Shown here: positions 15,929 to 26,037 of the stretch, in pieces | How the letters are laid out: each line of letters begins with the position of its first letter | How positions within the stretch are numbered: the stretch's first letter is position 1 | Source of the DNA: Lachnospiraceae bacterium | GTDB lineage: Bacteria > Bacillota_A > Clostridia > Lachnospirales > Lachnospiraceae | Assembly (NCBI GenBank): GCA_017652545.1 | Contig: JAGCAV010000213.1 | Location: forward strand, 1-26,334 | Length of the DNA: 26,334 bases | Direction of reading: 5' to 3' | Program-made: the position numbers and the translations under genes | Notes under the pieces: model-generated | Databases searched by the model: none | Told to the model about the DNA's origin: nothing | The model's input: the letters and a program-made list of their open reading frames with translations, nothing else

Positions 15929-15968
15929 GAGCGGAAGGGAAACCCTTAAGGACATTCACCATCCGCTC
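15929..15968 (-). terminator. hairpin between ridA and the MBOAT gene, possible terminator
   Basis: On the minus strand, GAGCGG (revcomp of 15963-15968) and CCGCTC (revcomp of 15929-15934) enclose a smaller stem AAGGG-TTT-CCCTT. It is followed by AATTTGGTTTTTAAG. The outer loop is large and the T run is offset, so this may be a weak terminator for the leuS-ridA transcript or a leader structure for the MBOAT gene. Confidence 0.45.
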
Positions 15969-16023
15969 ATCATAATCAGCATTTCCTCATTTCAGGGAGA
16001 TCCTTTTCGTCCCGCTCTGCCGT

Positions 16024-16416
16024 TTATGAGATTACCGCAACCGCTTCGATCTCTACCAGTGCTCCCTTCGGGACCGCAGCTACCTGAAACGCTGCCCGCG
16101 CGGGATAAGGCGCTTCAAAGAACTCGGCGTACACCTCATTCATTGCCGCAAAATCACCGATATCGGCAAGCAGGACAGTCGTCTTGACAACGCTCTTCAT
16201 ATCCGTTCCGGCGGCTTCCAGGATGTTTCTGATATTGGTCAGGCTCTGTCTGGTCTGTGATGCAATATCTTCTCCTGCAAAGGCGCCCGTTGCCGGATCG
16301 ATGGGAAGCTGTCCGGAAACATAGATCGTATTTCCGGCCTGTACAGCCTGGGAATAAGGACCGATCGCAGCCGGTGCCTTGTCGGTGTGAACCGCAGTAT
16401 TTGCTGTCTGACTCAT
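16024..16416 (-). CDS. ridA: RidA family reactive intermediate/imine deaminase
   Basis: This 130-residue protein has the full RidA/YjgF/UK114 pattern: [27 protein letters not shown] near the N terminus and [24 protein letters not shown] at the C terminus, with the substrate-binding arginine in PARAAF. The family forms trimers and hydrolyses reactive enamine/imine products of PLP enzymes such as serine/threonine dehydratase. I chose ATG 16416 (AAGGAGG about 7 nt upstream); an upstream in-frame ATG adds 23 residues not seen in the family. It lies 76 nt after leuS, on the same strand. Confidence 0.95.
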   Translation of the reverse strand: MSQTANTAVHTDKAPAAIGPYSQAVQAGNTIYVSGQLPIDPATGAFAGEDIASQTRQSLTNIRNILEAAGTDMKSVVKTTVLLADIGDFAAMNEVYAEFFEAPYPARAAFQVAAVPKGALVEIEAVAVIS

Positions 16417-16492
16417 AGCTCTGCCTCCTTTTTGTGTACCTGCCCTGCCTTTACCGCAGGGCGTTTCCCGGGAAATCATTCCCAACAGATAT

Positions 16493-18907
16493 TTATTTGG
16501 CTACCAGATTGATGATCTTCTTCGCTACGTAGATCTCCTTGATGATCGTACCGGTGATCTTTCCGGCCACGGCGAGCTTTGCTGCCGCGAGAGCTTCTTC
16601 CTTGGTTGCCTCAGCGCTGATGCTCACTACAGCTCTCATCTTGCCGTTTACCTGAACGGGTACCTGGATCTCATCATCCTTCATTTTCTCCTCGTCGAAG
16701 GTCGGCCACGGATGATGGAACACGCTGTCCGTCCCGCCGAGGGCTTCCCACAGTTCCTCGCCGATGTGCGGGGCAAACGGCGCGATCATCAGGACCATGT
16801 CCCTGAGTGTCGCGGTATCCACACCGCCCTCGCTCTTCGCAAGAGAGAGCAGATTGTTGGTTGTCTCCATGAAACCGGAGATGACCGTATTCAGGCTGAA
16901 GTTCTCCAGACGCTGGGTGATCATGTGAACAGCCTTGTTTCTTGCCTTGACCAGTTCCTTTGTCTCAGGCGTACCCTTGTCCTTATTGTCCATGACAAGG
17001 TTGTAGAACCTGCCCAGGAAGCGGTATACGCCGTCTATTCCGCGGTCATCCCACTCGGCATCAAGCTCGGGCGGTCCCACGAACAGCTCATACATACGCA
17101 GGCTGTCGCAGCCGTAGTCGCGCACCAGGTCATCCGGTGAGACCACATTTCCCTTTGACTTGCTCATCTTGATGCCGTTCTTGCCGGTGATCATGCCCTG
17201 GTTGAACAGCTTGGTAAAGGGTTCGTCAAAGTCAATGGCGCCGATATCGCACAGGAACTTCGTATAGAACCTGGAATACAGAAGGTGCAGGACAGCATGC
17301 TCCACGCCGCCGATGTACATGTCAACGGGCAGATACTTGTCCGCTTTCTCCCTGGAGACCAGCTCTTCCTTGTTATGCGGATCCACATAGCGCAGGAAAT
17401 ACCAGGATGAACCGGCCCACTGGGGCATGGTGTTGGTTTCCCTCTTCGAGGCTGCGCCGCATTTCGGGCATTTGCAGTTGACCCACTCATCAATGGCGGC
17501 CAGCGGTGATTCACCGGTGCCCGTCGGCTCATAGGATTCCACATCAGGCAGGCGCAGCGGCAGTTCCTCTACCGGCACAGCCACGTTTCCGCAGTTCGGG
17601 CAATGGATGATGGGGATGGGCTCGCCCCAGTACCGCTGTCTTGAGAAGACCCAGTCGCGGAGCTTGTAGTTCACGGTCTTTTTGCCGATGCCCTTCGCCT
17701 CGATCATCATGGGGGCTTCCACCTTCAGGACTGCCGATTCCATGCCGTTCCAGTCGCCGGAATTGATCATCGTGCCGGCTGCTTCCGTGTATGCCTCCGT
17801 CATGTTTTCGATCTCCACGCCGTCTTTTGCGATGACCTGAATGATCGGGATACCGAATTTGGTCGCGAATTCAAAGTCCCTGTCATCGTGTGCCGGAACG
17901 CACATGATCGCGCCGGTACCGTAATCAGCCAGGACATAATCGGACAGCCAGATCGGGATCTTCTCGTTATTCATGGGATTGATGGCATAGCTTCCCGTGA
18001 AGACACCGGTCTTCTCCTTGTCCTGCAGCCTGTCCACGTTCGATTTCATGGATGAATCATAGATATACTTTTCGACGGCTTCTTTTGTCTCCTCTGTGGC
18101 CAGTTCGCCTGCGAGTTCATGCTCGGGAGCCAGCACCATAAAGGTCGCGCCGTAAAGGGTGTCAGGTCTGGTGGTGTACACACGGATCTTTTTGTCAGTG
18201 CCGTACACGCTGAAATCGACCTCGGCACCGTAGCTCTTTCCGATCCAGTCAGTCTGCATCTTCTTGACCTTCTCCGGCCAGTCAAGCCTGTCAAGATCAT
18301 TGAGCAGCCGCTCCGCGTATTTGGTGATCTTCAGCATCCACTGGCGCAGATTCTTTTTGGTCACCTCGCTGCCGCAGCGTTCGCACTTGCCGTTGACGAC
18401 TTCCTCGTTTGCCAGTCCGGTCTTGCAGCTCGGGCACCAGTTGATCGGGAATTCCTTTTCATAGGCCAGATCGTTCTCGAACATCTTCACAAAGATCCAC
18501 TGCGTCCACTTATAAAAGTCCGGATCAGTCGTGTTGACTTCCCTGTCCCAGTCATAGATCGACGCGATCTGGTTGATCTGTTTTTTAATGTTCTTCACAT
18601 TCTGGGCGGTGGAAATAGCCGGATGCTGGCCGGTCTTGATGGCATAGTTTTCAGCAGGCAGGCCGAAGGCATCCCACCCCATGGGATGGATCAGATAATA
18701 GCCCTGCATCATTTTATACCTGCTCCAGACATCTGATATCACATAGCCTCTCCAGTGGCCTACATGCAGACCGTTTCCGGAAGGATACGGGAACATGTCG
18801 AGACAGTAATATTTCTCCTTCTTCCCGTCATCAACGTTGACCGGGTTCTGCTCCCAGTTTTTTCTCCATTTTTCTTCAATGGCTCTGTGATTGTATGAAA
18901 CCGCCAT
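16493..18907 (-). CDS. leuS: leucyl-tRNA synthetase
   Basis: This 804-residue class Ia aminoacyl-tRNA synthetase charges tRNA-Leu with leucine using ATP. It has the HIGH-type motif HVGH (48-51) in [14 protein letters not shown] and the KMSKS loop at 580-584. The CP1 editing domain (about 221-415) carries TTRPDT (245-250) and [19 protein letters not shown] zinc-type cysteine set (C158, C161, C175, C178) is followed by a second set at C436/C439 and C478/C481. Length and domain order are those of bacterial LeuRS. GGAGG precedes the ATG. The 55-nt gap upstream is too short for a T-box leader, so direct T-box control is not visible here. Confidence 0.98.
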   Translation of the reverse strand: MAVSYNHRAIEEKWRKNWEQNPVNVDDGKKEKYYCLDMFPYPSGNGLHVGHWRGYVISDVWSRYKMMQGYYLIHPMGWDAFGLPAENYAIKTGQHPAISTAQNVKNIKKQINQIASIYDWDREVNTTDPDFYKWTQWIFVKMFENDLAYEKEFPINWCPSCKTGLANEEVVNGKCERCGSEVTKKNLRQWMLKITKYAERLLNDLDRLDWPEKVKKMQTDWIGKSYGAEVDFSVYGTDKKIRVYTTRPDTLYGATFMVLAPEHELAGELATEETKEAVEKYIYDSSMKSNVDRLQDKEKTGVFTGSYAINPMNNEKIPIWLSDYVLADYGTGAIMCVPAHDDRDFEFATKFGIPIIQVIAKDGVEIENMTEAYTEAAGTMINSGDWNGMESAVLKVEAPMMIEAKGIGKKTVNYKLRDWVFSRQRYWGEPIPIIHCPNCGNVAVPVEELPLRLPDVESYEPTGTGESPLAAIDEWVNCKCPKCGAASKRETNTMPQWAGSSWYFLRYVDPHNKEELVSREKADKYLPVDMYIGGVEHAVLHLLYSRFYTKFLCDIGAIDFDEPFTKLFNQGMITGKNGIKMSKSKGNVVSPDDLVRDYGCDSLRMYELFVGPPELDAEWDDRGIDGVYRFLGRFYNLVMDNKDKGTPETKELVKARNKAVHMITQRLENFSLNTVISGFMETTNNLLSLAKSEGGVDTATLRDMVLMIAPFAPHIGEELWEALGGTDSVFHHPWPTFDEEKMKDDEIQVPVQVNGKMRAVVSISAEATKEEALAAAKLAVAGKITGTIIKEIYVAKKIINLVAK

Positions 18908-18962
18908 GTCAAAACCTCCAAATCAGCTGTATTTTCAAATAAATCCAATAGATTATTCTATT

Positions 18963-20273
18963 TCATGCGCTTTTTCTTGTCAAACAGTTTCGCAGTATGT
19001 CAAAGATCAGGTACCAGATTTTTTTCAGCGGCCACACGATCAGATTGTCGATGATCACGCAGATGATCCAGCTGAAGACAAGGGTCAGGATCAGCGACAG
19101 GAGGATCCCCGCGCCGCCCCACATGTATGCGTGAACATGAAAGCGGTCCCTGACAATGAAATGGATCGTATACCAGTGGATCAGCATGATTCCGTAGCTG
19201 TACCGGCAGATGCTCCTGAAGACGGGATTCATGCCTGAAAACAGTTTTTTTGCCCTGAAGACAGCTGCAAAGAGCCCGGTGCAGAGCATGGCGGGGAGGA
19301 AGGCGTCATTCAGGCACCACGCTGCGCGTACCTCCTCGCCCGGATCAAAGGCACAGATCACGCAGATCGCTGCAAGCGCTGCCGCCCCCAGCGGGATCGT
19401 CACCCTGTCATAACGTCTGCTCTCAGGGAGGGAAGCCCAAAAACCGTACAGGGAGATCAGAAGCCATCCCGTGAACGGAATCTGCAGCGCGAAAGGCGCA
19501 TAGACCAGTCCCAGATTGATGAAAGGCGTCGCTGCCTGCACAATGAACAATGCCAGCAGCACACGTGTAAAGGTACGGTAAAAGCCTGTTCTTCGATCCT
19601 CTTCTTCACGGAACAGATCCCGCAGGGCAATGCGCATGAACGGAACAGCCAGGTACACGGAAAGGATCACATAGACCAGCCACAGATGCGGTGCCTCACG
19701 GATCCTGCCGGTAAGCAGCCATTCAGGCACGGACCTGAAAGAGACCCAGTTCCAGCCCCTCCCCAGATGGTAGTTGACTGCCAGATACCACAGATAATAG
19801 ACGATCAGGGGAATCACCACCTCAGCGAACCGCCGCACATAAAAGACCGATACGGGCTCCTCCTTCCATCGGTACAGCAGCGCCCCCGAGAGCATCACAT
19901 AGATGCCGTTGGCAGACATGGTCACGACCCAGATCATGACCGCTGCCTTTGCGAAGAGCGGGCTCATCCCCTCCATATCGATCTGAACGGCGTGTGTGAT
20001 GATGACACCGCAAAGGGCCATGAGCCGCAGATGATCAAAGGCCATGATCCTGCCGCTCCCGGTCCCGGCGATCCCAAGTGTCCTTTCGATGTAGGAAGGG
20101 ATCGTCCTTGTATTCCGTATGTGCATGAACACTGCCGCTGCTGCAAGCAGCATGATCAGTGCCAGAAACCATGGTTCGAATTCCCGCCTGATCAGGTAGG
20201 CCAGCAGCAGGCCGAGCGTCATGATCCCAAGTAAGGAATATACGGCTGTTTTGATCCTGTCGTTTGTTTTCAT
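18963..20273 (-). CDS. membrane acyltransferase family 3 protein
   Basis: This 436-residue integral membrane protein has about ten hydrophobic segments. After two N-terminal segments it carries FDHLRLMALCGVIITH (FDHLR at 79-83, H94), the conserved entry motif of Acyl_transf_3 (PF01757). Later it has FYVRRFAEVVIPLIVYY and, near the end, YSYGIMLIHWY. Such proteins transfer acetyl or succinyl groups to cell-surface glycans, lipids or small molecules; the acceptor cannot be predicted. There is no fused SGNH domain. It sits between recJ (48 nt upstream) and leuS (55 nt downstream). The ribosome-binding site is weak. The basic C terminus (RNCLTRKSA) is probably cytoplasmic. Confidence 0.85.
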   Translation of the reverse strand: MKTNDRIKTAVYSLLGIMTLGLLLAYLIRREFEPWFLALIMLLAAAAVFMHIRNTRTIPSYIERTLGIAGTGSGRIMAFDHLRLMALCGVIITHAVQIDMEGMSPLFAKAAVMIWVVTMSANGIYVMLSGALLYRWKEEPVSVFYVRRFAEVVIPLIVYYLWYLAVNYHLGRGWNWVSFRSVPEWLLTGRIREAPHLWLVYVILSVYLAVPFMRIALRDLFREEEDRRTGFYRTFTRVLLALFIVQAATPFINLGLVYAPFALQIPFTGWLLISLYGFWASLPESRRYDRVTIPLGAAALAAICVICAFDPGEEVRAAWCLNDAFLPAMLCTGLFAAVFRAKKLFSGMNPVFRSICRYSYGIMLIHWYTIHFIVRDRFHVHAYMWGGAGILLSLILTLVFSWIICVIIDNLIVWPLKKIWYLIFDILRNCLTRKSA

Positions 20274-20321
20274 AATCTATTCAGCTCATCCCAAATCAGC
20301 AACCGGTTCGTTTCGATCCTG

Positions 20322-22094
20322 TCAGGCAAATCCCAGGATCCGGAGCTGTATGTTCGTCCATCCTCTGTAATGATTGATCTGCGGATAGTACAGAACTGCA
20401 GCGCGAATCGTATTCTCCTGCCCTCTCATCAGGCGGCCGGTCTGTTCCCGGCCCCATCTTTCCCAGAATTCAAGGATCAGTTCGCTGGTATTTCCGTACC
20501 AGATTCCCTCCAGCCGCGTACCCGTTTCATCTTCGATCATGCACTTGAACGTGTTTCCGGAAGAACCGAGGATCTTTCCGCCCGACAGTGAAACGTTCTT
20601 CAGGGCAAATACCGGTTTCTCATTCCCTTTTCCAAATGGCTCGAGCAGTTCAAATTCCCTGATAAGTTTCTCATTCAGATAATACATCGGAACCGGGACA
20701 TCAATCAACTGTTTCTGAATGAGGTCATCCCCGGTCAGGGTACAGTGTTCATTCAGAAAGCGGGCAAATGCTTTAAGGTTACTCTTCAGCAGTGTCAGTC
20801 CCGCTGCCATGGGATGTCCCCCGAATACCAGCAGCAGGTCACTGCTCTCCTCCAGCGCGTCATGCATGTGGTACCCTTCGATTGAACGGGCTGAGCCTTT
20901 GACGATTCCCGGCTCCTGCGCATCGGTGAGCACGATGGAAGGCCTGTAGTAGCGTTCCCTCAGCTTGCCTGCAATGATCCCGGCGACCGACTCGTGACAG
21001 TCAGGCAGGTAGACCACCAGAACCTTATCCTCCGGTGTTGTCAGGCGGATCTCATCCGGCAGCGCTGTCCCGGATCCGTCCTTCCCGTCTCCCTCCAGAA
21101 TACGGATGGCCCGTTCAAGCCCTTCTTCTGTCAGCTCTCTTCTGATCACGTTCAGTTTTACCAGCTCACGGGCCAGTCCGGAGGCTTCTCCCGGATCCTC
21201 CGAGAGCAGCAGGGCAAGAGAACGCCTGGCTGTGTCGATCCGCCCGCCTGCATTGATGCAGGGGCCGAGAATAAACCCGATATGATAAGCCCTCAGATCT
21301 TTGCCCGTAAGCGCGTTCTCCTCGATCAGCGCTTTCAGGCCGGGCCGGTCTGTATGTCCGAGCAGGGACAGGCCGAGCCTGACGATGATCCTGTTTTCAT
21401 CGCGAAGGTCCATCACATCCCCGACAGTCGCGAAAGCTGCCAGATCCAGGTAAGAAAGCAGCCTGTCACCGGTAAGGACCTGCATCAGTTTCCAGGCGAC
21501 CACAGCCCCGCATATCCCGGCAAACGGATATGTCTCGTCTTTCCTGCATGGATCCAGAACGGCATCGGCGGGCGGCAGCTCCGCTCCCGGCTGATGATGA
21601 TCCGTCACGATGACCGTCATCCCGTTCTCTTTGGCGAACCTGATCTCATCAACGGCACGGATCCCGTTGTCACAGGTGAGGATGGTATCCACCTGTTCCT
21701 CAAGGGCATATTCGACCAGTCTTCTTTTCAGGCCGTAGCCGTCCGTGATCCGGTCCGGTATCTCGTAATCCACGTCCGCGCCGAGCCCGCTCAGGACCCT
21801 GTACAGGATCGCGACGGCGCATACGCCGTCAATATCGTAGTCACCGATGATCCGGATCTTCTTTCCTTCCCGTATCTTTTCCTTCAGGACAGAGGCGGCC
21901 CTGCATGCATCCCTCATCATCGACGGATCATGCAGATCATCTTCTGTCCCGTACAGATATGACCTGATCTGCTCATCTGTGACAACATCCCTGTTACGAA
22001 TGATCCGGGCAGTCACCTGGTCGATCCCGTATTTATCCGCGATCGTTTTGAAATCCGCACGCTTTGTATAAAGCATCCACTTCGTCTTCTTCAT
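20322..22094 (-). CDS. recJ: single-stranded-DNA-specific exonuclease RecJ
   Basis: This 590-residue DHH-superfamily nuclease degrades single-stranded DNA 5' to 3' in recombination and mismatch repair, using Mn2+ or Mg2+. It has DYDIDG (85-90), CDNG (about 141-144), VTDHH (DHH at 165-167) and GAVVAWKL in the DHH domain. A DHHA1-type segment with VFGGHPMAAGLTL follows, and then a C-terminal OB-like region with LLEPFGKGNEKPVF. I chose ATG 22094 (MKKTKWMLY). A TTG seven codons upstream has no Shine-Dalgarno sequence. It follows secDF by 111 nt with a hairpin between them. It could share a transcript with the acyltransferase and leuS. Confidence 0.95.
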   Translation of the reverse strand: MKKTKWMLYTKRADFKTIADKYGIDQVTARIIRNRDVVTDEQIRSYLYGTEDDLHDPSMMRDACRAASVLKEKIREGKKIRIIGDYDIDGVCAVAILYRVLSGLGADVDYEIPDRITDGYGLKRRLVEYALEEQVDTILTCDNGIRAVDEIRFAKENGMTVIVTDHHQPGAELPPADAVLDPCRKDETYPFAGICGAVVAWKLMQVLTGDRLLSYLDLAAFATVGDVMDLRDENRIIVRLGLSLLGHTDRPGLKALIEENALTGKDLRAYHIGFILGPCINAGGRIDTARRSLALLLSEDPGEASGLARELVKLNVIRRELTEEGLERAIRILEGDGKDGSGTALPDEIRLTTPEDKVLVVYLPDCHESVAGIIAGKLRERYYRPSIVLTDAQEPGIVKGSARSIEGYHMHDALEESSDLLLVFGGHPMAAGLTLLKSNLKAFARFLNEHCTLTGDDLIQKQLIDVPVPMYYLNEKLIREFELLEPFGKGNEKPVFALKNVSLSGGKILGSSGNTFKCMIEDETGTRLEGIWYGNTSELILEFWERWGREQTGRLMRGQENTIRAAVLYYPQINHYRGWTNIQLRILGFA

Positions 22095-22125
22095 ATAAGC
22101 CGGTCCCTGTTCCAATAAGGAAGTA

Positions 22126-22164
22126 CGCCCTGCCGCCGGTCACATAATGACAGGCAGCAGGGCG
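22126..22164 (-). terminator. hairpin between secDF and recJ, probable weak terminator
   Basis: Arms CGCCCTGCCGCC (22126-22137) and GGCAGCAGGGCG (22153-22164) pair with one wobble or mismatch, and the stem continues through GTCA/TGAC to a 5-nt loop. On the minus strand it is followed by TACTTCCTTATTGG, which is only partly T-rich. Partial termination after secDF is plausible, with recJ just downstream. Confidence 0.6.
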
Positions 22165-22205
22165 CTCCTGATGTTTTCTGTTAACGATCTTAGGTAAGAG
22201 CAGGC

Positions 22206-24380
22206 TTATTTGCTCTTCTTTTTCTCAGCACCTGCACGCATGAGGTACCAGAGCGGACCCGTAATGCATACGGATGAGAAACCACCTGCGATGATACCGA
22301 CCATCAGCGGCAGAGCAAATTCCTTGATGCTCGGAACACCCATGATATACAGGGCTGCAATGGTGATGAAGGTGGTGAAGGAAGTGTAGATACTTCTTGT
22401 CAGTGTCTGCGTGATACTTCTGTTCACAATATCAGCAAGCGTATCCTTCTTTGTCCTTGCCTTCAGATTCTCGCGGATACGGTCGAAGATAACGATCGTC
22501 GCATTGATCGAGTAACCGACGATGGTCAGCATACAGGCGATGAACGTATTGCCTACGGAGATCCTGATCAGCGCGTAGCAGGTAAACACGACCAGCACAT
22601 CATGGCAGAGCGCGAGAACGGCGCTGCCTGCAAAGCGCAGATCCGAGAACCGGAACCAGATGTATACCAGCATCAGGATAATGGCGATGATCACAGCCTG
22701 GAGGGCTGCCTGTCTCATCTCGTTGCTGATCGTGGAAGAGATCGTCTCAAAGCTGATGCTCTTCTCTGTCACGCCGCTGTCCGTTGTGTACTCGGCGATT
22801 CCGATCTGGTCATCGAGCGCATCCGTCACATCTTCCCTCTCCTGAAGCGTCAGGACTCTGGTCTTGAAGATGATCTCCTTGCCGCCGGCAACCTTCTGCG
22901 CCTGAATCTCAGCATCACCGATCACATCCTGGATCACGGGCTTGATCTCACTGTCGATCCTGTCGATCGAGTACTCTTCATTAAAGGTGACATCTGTTGC
23001 CGTACCGCCTCTGAACTCCATGCTCAGGTTCAGGAAGCCTCTGCCGGCACCGTTGTTGATCAGCATGGAAACCGGTCCGAGAAGGATCGCGCATGCCGAA
23101 ATGATAAAGAAGATCTTCCTGCGGCCGACGAAATCGATCGTCTCTCTCTCAGCAGCCTTGCCGTAATATCTCTCTTCCTTCATGCCAAGCGCATAGGCGG
23201 CGTTGACGATCAGTCTGGAGATAATGCAGGCAGTGATCATGGAGATGATGATACCAAGTCCCAGCGTCTGGGCAAAGCCCTTCACAGAGCCGGTAGCCAT
23301 AAAGTTCAGGACGATGGCGGCGATCAGGGTCGTCACATTGCCGTCGATGATGGCGCCGAGCGCCTTCTTGAAGCCGATATCGATGGAAGACCTGACCGTC
23401 TTTCCTGACGCGATCTCCTCACGGATACGCGCATAGATGATGACGTTGGCGTCCACGGCCATACCGATGGACAGGATAACACCGGCGATACCGGCCAGTG
23501 TCAGTGTCATATCGAAAGCGTTCAGGGCGACCAGTTCAAGACCCGCGTAAAAGACCAGCGCCGCACCGGCGATGATGCCGGGGATCTTGTATACAAAGAT
23601 CATGAAGGCGATGACGATCAGAAGACCGATCACACCTGCAATCAGGGATGTGGACAGCGCACGCTCACCCAGCTGCGCTCCGACCACATTGGACCGGATC
23701 TCTTCCAGTTCAAGGGAAAGGGAACCGATACGGATGTAGGAAGCCAGCTCGGAAGCGCTCTCCATGGTGAAATTGCCGGAGATGATGCACTTGCCGTCGG
23801 TGATGGCTTCACGTACGACCGGGGCACTGATGGTCTCACCGTCGTAGACAATGTAGATCTGTTTTCCTACATTGGCGCTGGTGGCATCACCAAATGCTTT
23901 TGTTCCGGCTTCGGAAAATGTCAGGGAGACAACGTATTCGGAATTGCCAAGATTGTCATTCTGCGTCCTTGCCTCAGCAACTTCCACATCAGCTCCGGTA
24001 ACGACCTCTGTCCCGTCTTCAAGCTGGAAGATCAGGGATCCGGGTTTACCCAGTTCTTCCAGGACCGCGTTCGCGTCTGAAACACCGGGGATCTCGATAT
24101 TGATCCGGTTGTGGCCTTCCTGGTAAACAGAAGCTTCTGTGCTGTAGTTGGTGACACGCTGCTGCAGCTTGTAGATCGTATCGGACATCGCTTCCACGGA
24201 AGGATTCTCTTCAACAGTCTGGTAGGTGATGGACACACCACCGGAAAGGTCCAGTCCGAGTCTGATGTTCTTTGCCGCGCCTGTACCTGTGGGGCCCCAG
24301 CCGATGGCTGCTGTGATCAGCGTCAGCACAAGCAGAACAGCCATAATGGCGATGACCCAGGTAGCTCTTTTCTTGGTCAT
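22206..24380 (-). CDS. secDF: fused SecD-SecF protein translocase subunit
   Basis: This 724-residue protein joins SecD and SecF in one chain. The SecD half has a signal-anchor segment (8-27), LGLDLSGGVSI (DLSGG 44-48), a large extracytoplasmic domain, and five further membrane segments including GMAVDANVIIYARIREE (D310 is the expected proton-relay aspartate). The SecF half starts about residue 415 with RRKIFFIISA and carries MEFRGGT (456-460) and GYSINATIVIFDRIRENL. SecDF pulls exported proteins out of the SecYEG channel using the proton motive force. AAGGAG precedes the ATG. The gene is 76 nt after scfB. SCIFF loci next to secD/secF recur in clostridia. Confidence 0.96.
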   Translation of the reverse strand: MTKKRATWVIAIMAVLLVLTLITAAIGWGPTGTGAAKNIRLGLDLSGGVSITYQTVEENPSVEAMSDTIYKLQQRVTNYSTEASVYQEGHNRINIEIPGVSDANAVLEELGKPGSLIFQLEDGTEVVTGADVEVAEARTQNDNLGNSEYVVSLTFSEAGTKAFGDATSANVGKQIYIVYDGETISAPVVREAITDGKCIISGNFTMESASELASYIRIGSLSLELEEIRSNVVGAQLGERALSTSLIAGVIGLLIVIAFMIFVYKIPGIIAGAALVFYAGLELVALNAFDMTLTLAGIAGVILSIGMAVDANVIIYARIREEIASGKTVRSSIDIGFKKALGAIIDGNVTTLIAAIVLNFMATGSVKGFAQTLGLGIIISMITACIISRLIVNAAYALGMKEERYYGKAAERETIDFVGRRKIFFIISACAILLGPVSMLINNGAGRGFLNLSMEFRGGTATDVTFNEEYSIDRIDSEIKPVIQDVIGDAEIQAQKVAGGKEIIFKTRVLTLQEREDVTDALDDQIGIAEYTTDSGVTEKSISFETISSTISNEMRQAALQAVIIAIILMLVYIWFRFSDLRFAGSAVLALCHDVLVVFTCYALIRISVGNTFIACMLTIVGYSINATIVIFDRIRENLKARTKKDTLADIVNRSITQTLTRSIYTSFTTFITIAALYIMGVPSIKEFALPLMVGIIAGGFSSVCITGPLWYLMRAGAEKKKSK

Positions 24381-24456
24381 TGGTTTGTCTCCTTTATTAC
24401 TTATTACTTTATATCTCTATCTTTTCAGGATCCTGACAGGATTCCTGGAGATACCA

Positions 24457-25917
24457 TCAGCAGGCAACGCCCTCGATGGGTGCCGGTTCCTTCAGCGTTT
24501 CGCCGGTCTTTTCCTCATAGTCGGCCTGGGCCGCCTTGATCATGATCGCGCATTCCACACGCTTTCTCTGCAGTTCACATCCGATATCATAAGCGTCATG
24601 GATGGAGCCATGGAAATTCCAGGCGTTCGCGGCGCAGCCTCCGCTGCAGTAATACCTCGCGAAGCATTTCCGGCACTTTTCTTTTGTATAGACATTGCAG
24701 CACTTGAATTCGTCCACAATATCCTGCCTGACGATTCCTTCATCCACATTGCCCATGAGGAACCGTTCCTGTCCGACGAACTGGTGGCACGGATACAGAT
24801 CGCCCCAGGGCGTCACGGCCAGATATTCCGTTCCGCTTCCGCACCCGGACATCCTTTTGTAAACGCAGGGACCGCCCCTTAAGTCGATCATGAAATGGAA
24901 AAAGCTCAGCGGTCTGCCTTTGCGGCTCTGGTCGATCAGCCAGAGGGCCAGCCTGTCATACTCCTCGCAGATCCGCGGGATATCCTCTTCCCTGATGGCG
25001 TACGGTTCATCCGGCGAAGCCACGACCGGCTCCATGGAAAGCTGTGTGAAGCCCAGTTCGGCGTAATGTTTCACATCCTCCGAAAAATCGAGGTTGTTCC
25101 TTGTAAATGTCCCTCGCACATAATAGGCGGACTGTCCGCGGCTTTCCGCGAATTTCTGGAACTTCGGCACGATCCTGTCATAGCTGCCGGCGCCGTTCCT
25201 GAAAGGCCGCATCCGGTCATTGACCTCCCTGCGCCCGTCAAGGCTCAGGACCACATTGCTCATCTCCCGGTTGCAGAACTCCATGATCTCATCATTTAAG
25301 AGTATGCCGTTTGTCGTGAGCGTAAAGCGGAATTTTTTATCGTACTGTTTTTCCTGTCCCCTGCCGTACTCGACCAGCTGCCTGACCACTTCCCAGTTCA
25401 GAAGCGGTTCTCCGCCGAAGAAATCGACCTCAAGGTTCCTGCGGTTCCCGGAAGAAGCGATCAGGAAATCCAGGGCTTTCCGCCCGGTCTCAAAGGACAT
25501 CAGCGCCCTTCTTCCGTGGTATTCCCCTTCCTCTGCGAAACAGTACCTGCAGGCAAGGTTGCAGTCATGCGCGATATGAAGGCAGAGCGCCTTGACGACT
25601 GTCTGGCGACCCTTGAAATCAAGGACTGCCTCCCGATATTCGTCTTTTGAGAACAGGGTACCTGCACGGGCGAGCAGCACGCATTCCGATACCGCTTCGG
25701 CGAGCGCCTCCGAAGGCCATACCCCAAAGAGCTCACGGGCGATCAGGTCCTGCACCTCCTGCTCCCTTTCCGTCAGAGCCGCGGCCGCTTCATCCTCATC
25801 GTATGCGCGAGCGATCTTTTCGATCACGTCATAGACCAGGTCATCGACCACGTGAACACTGCCGCTGTGAACATCCAGGACAATATCATACCCGTTGTTC
25901 TTGTATTGATGGATCAA
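24457..25917 (-). CDS. scfB: SCIFF radical-SAM maturase (ranthipeptide thioether synthase)
   Basis: This 486-residue radical-SAM enzyme has an N-terminal peptide-recognition (RRE-like) region opening IHQYKNNGYDIVLDVHSG. The CxxxCxxC cluster motif is at C119, C123 and C126 (AHDCNLACRYCFAEEG), and FFGGEPLLNW follows. A C-terminal SPASM/auxiliary [4Fe-4S] region contains CRKCFARYYCSGGCAAN. It is expected to form cysteine thioethers in ScfA (cf. CteB of C. thermocellum and Tte1186). I chose TTG 25917 because AAGGAGA (25924-25930) is 6 nt before it and the family begins with this IHQ/IHK stretch; the next upstream TTG has no such site. It lies 120 nt downstream of scfA, beyond a hairpin. Confidence 0.93.
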   Translation of the reverse strand: MIHQYKNNGYDIVLDVHSGSVHVVDDLVYDVIEKIARAYDEDEAAAALTEREQEVQDLIARELFGVWPSEALAEAVSECVLLARAGTLFSKDEYREAVLDFKGRQTVVKALCLHIAHDCNLACRYCFAEEGEYHGRRALMSFETGRKALDFLIASSGNRRNLEVDFFGGEPLLNWEVVRQLVEYGRGQEKQYDKKFRFTLTTNGILLNDEIMEFCNREMSNVVLSLDGRREVNDRMRPFRNGAGSYDRIVPKFQKFAESRGQSAYYVRGTFTRNNLDFSEDVKHYAELGFTQLSMEPVVASPDEPYAIREEDIPRICEEYDRLALWLIDQSRKGRPLSFFHFMIDLRGGPCVYKRMSGCGSGTEYLAVTPWGDLYPCHQFVGQERFLMGNVDEGIVRQDIVDEFKCCNVYTKEKCRKCFARYYCSGGCAANAWNFHGSIHDAYDIGCELQRKRVECAIMIKAAQADYEEKTGETLKEPAPIEGVAC

Positions 25918-25945
25918 CTGTTGTCTCCTTGTAAACACACACAAT

Positions 25946-26002
25946 GGCTGCTGTCGGAATATCCGCCAACGGCAGATGGTTTTTCCCTCTCCGACAACAG
26001 CC
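25946..26002 (-). other. long hairpin between scfA and scfB
   Basis: On the minus strand, a 13-bp stem (arms 25990-26002 and 25946-25958, one mismatch) encloses a second helix, ATCTGCC-GTT-GGCGGAT, which forms with one G-U pair. Only a weak T-containing stretch (ATTGTGTGTGTTTAC) follows. It sits between the peptide gene and the ribosome-binding site of the maturase. It could attenuate or partly terminate transcription, or protect the scfA mRNA 3' end. Confidence 0.6.
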
Positions 26003-26037
26003 TCTATGCTTGTGTATAAAGCTATAGCGTGCCTGTA

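Noticed and set aside
15881..15955. A longer N terminus for the MBOAT protein, starting at 15955
   Set aside because: The additional 25 residues are not family-like, and GAGG lies 8 nt before ATG 15880.
18908..18962. Possible T-box leader before leuS
   Set aside because: The gap is only 55 nt and contains neither a T-box sequence nor a terminator/antiterminator pair.
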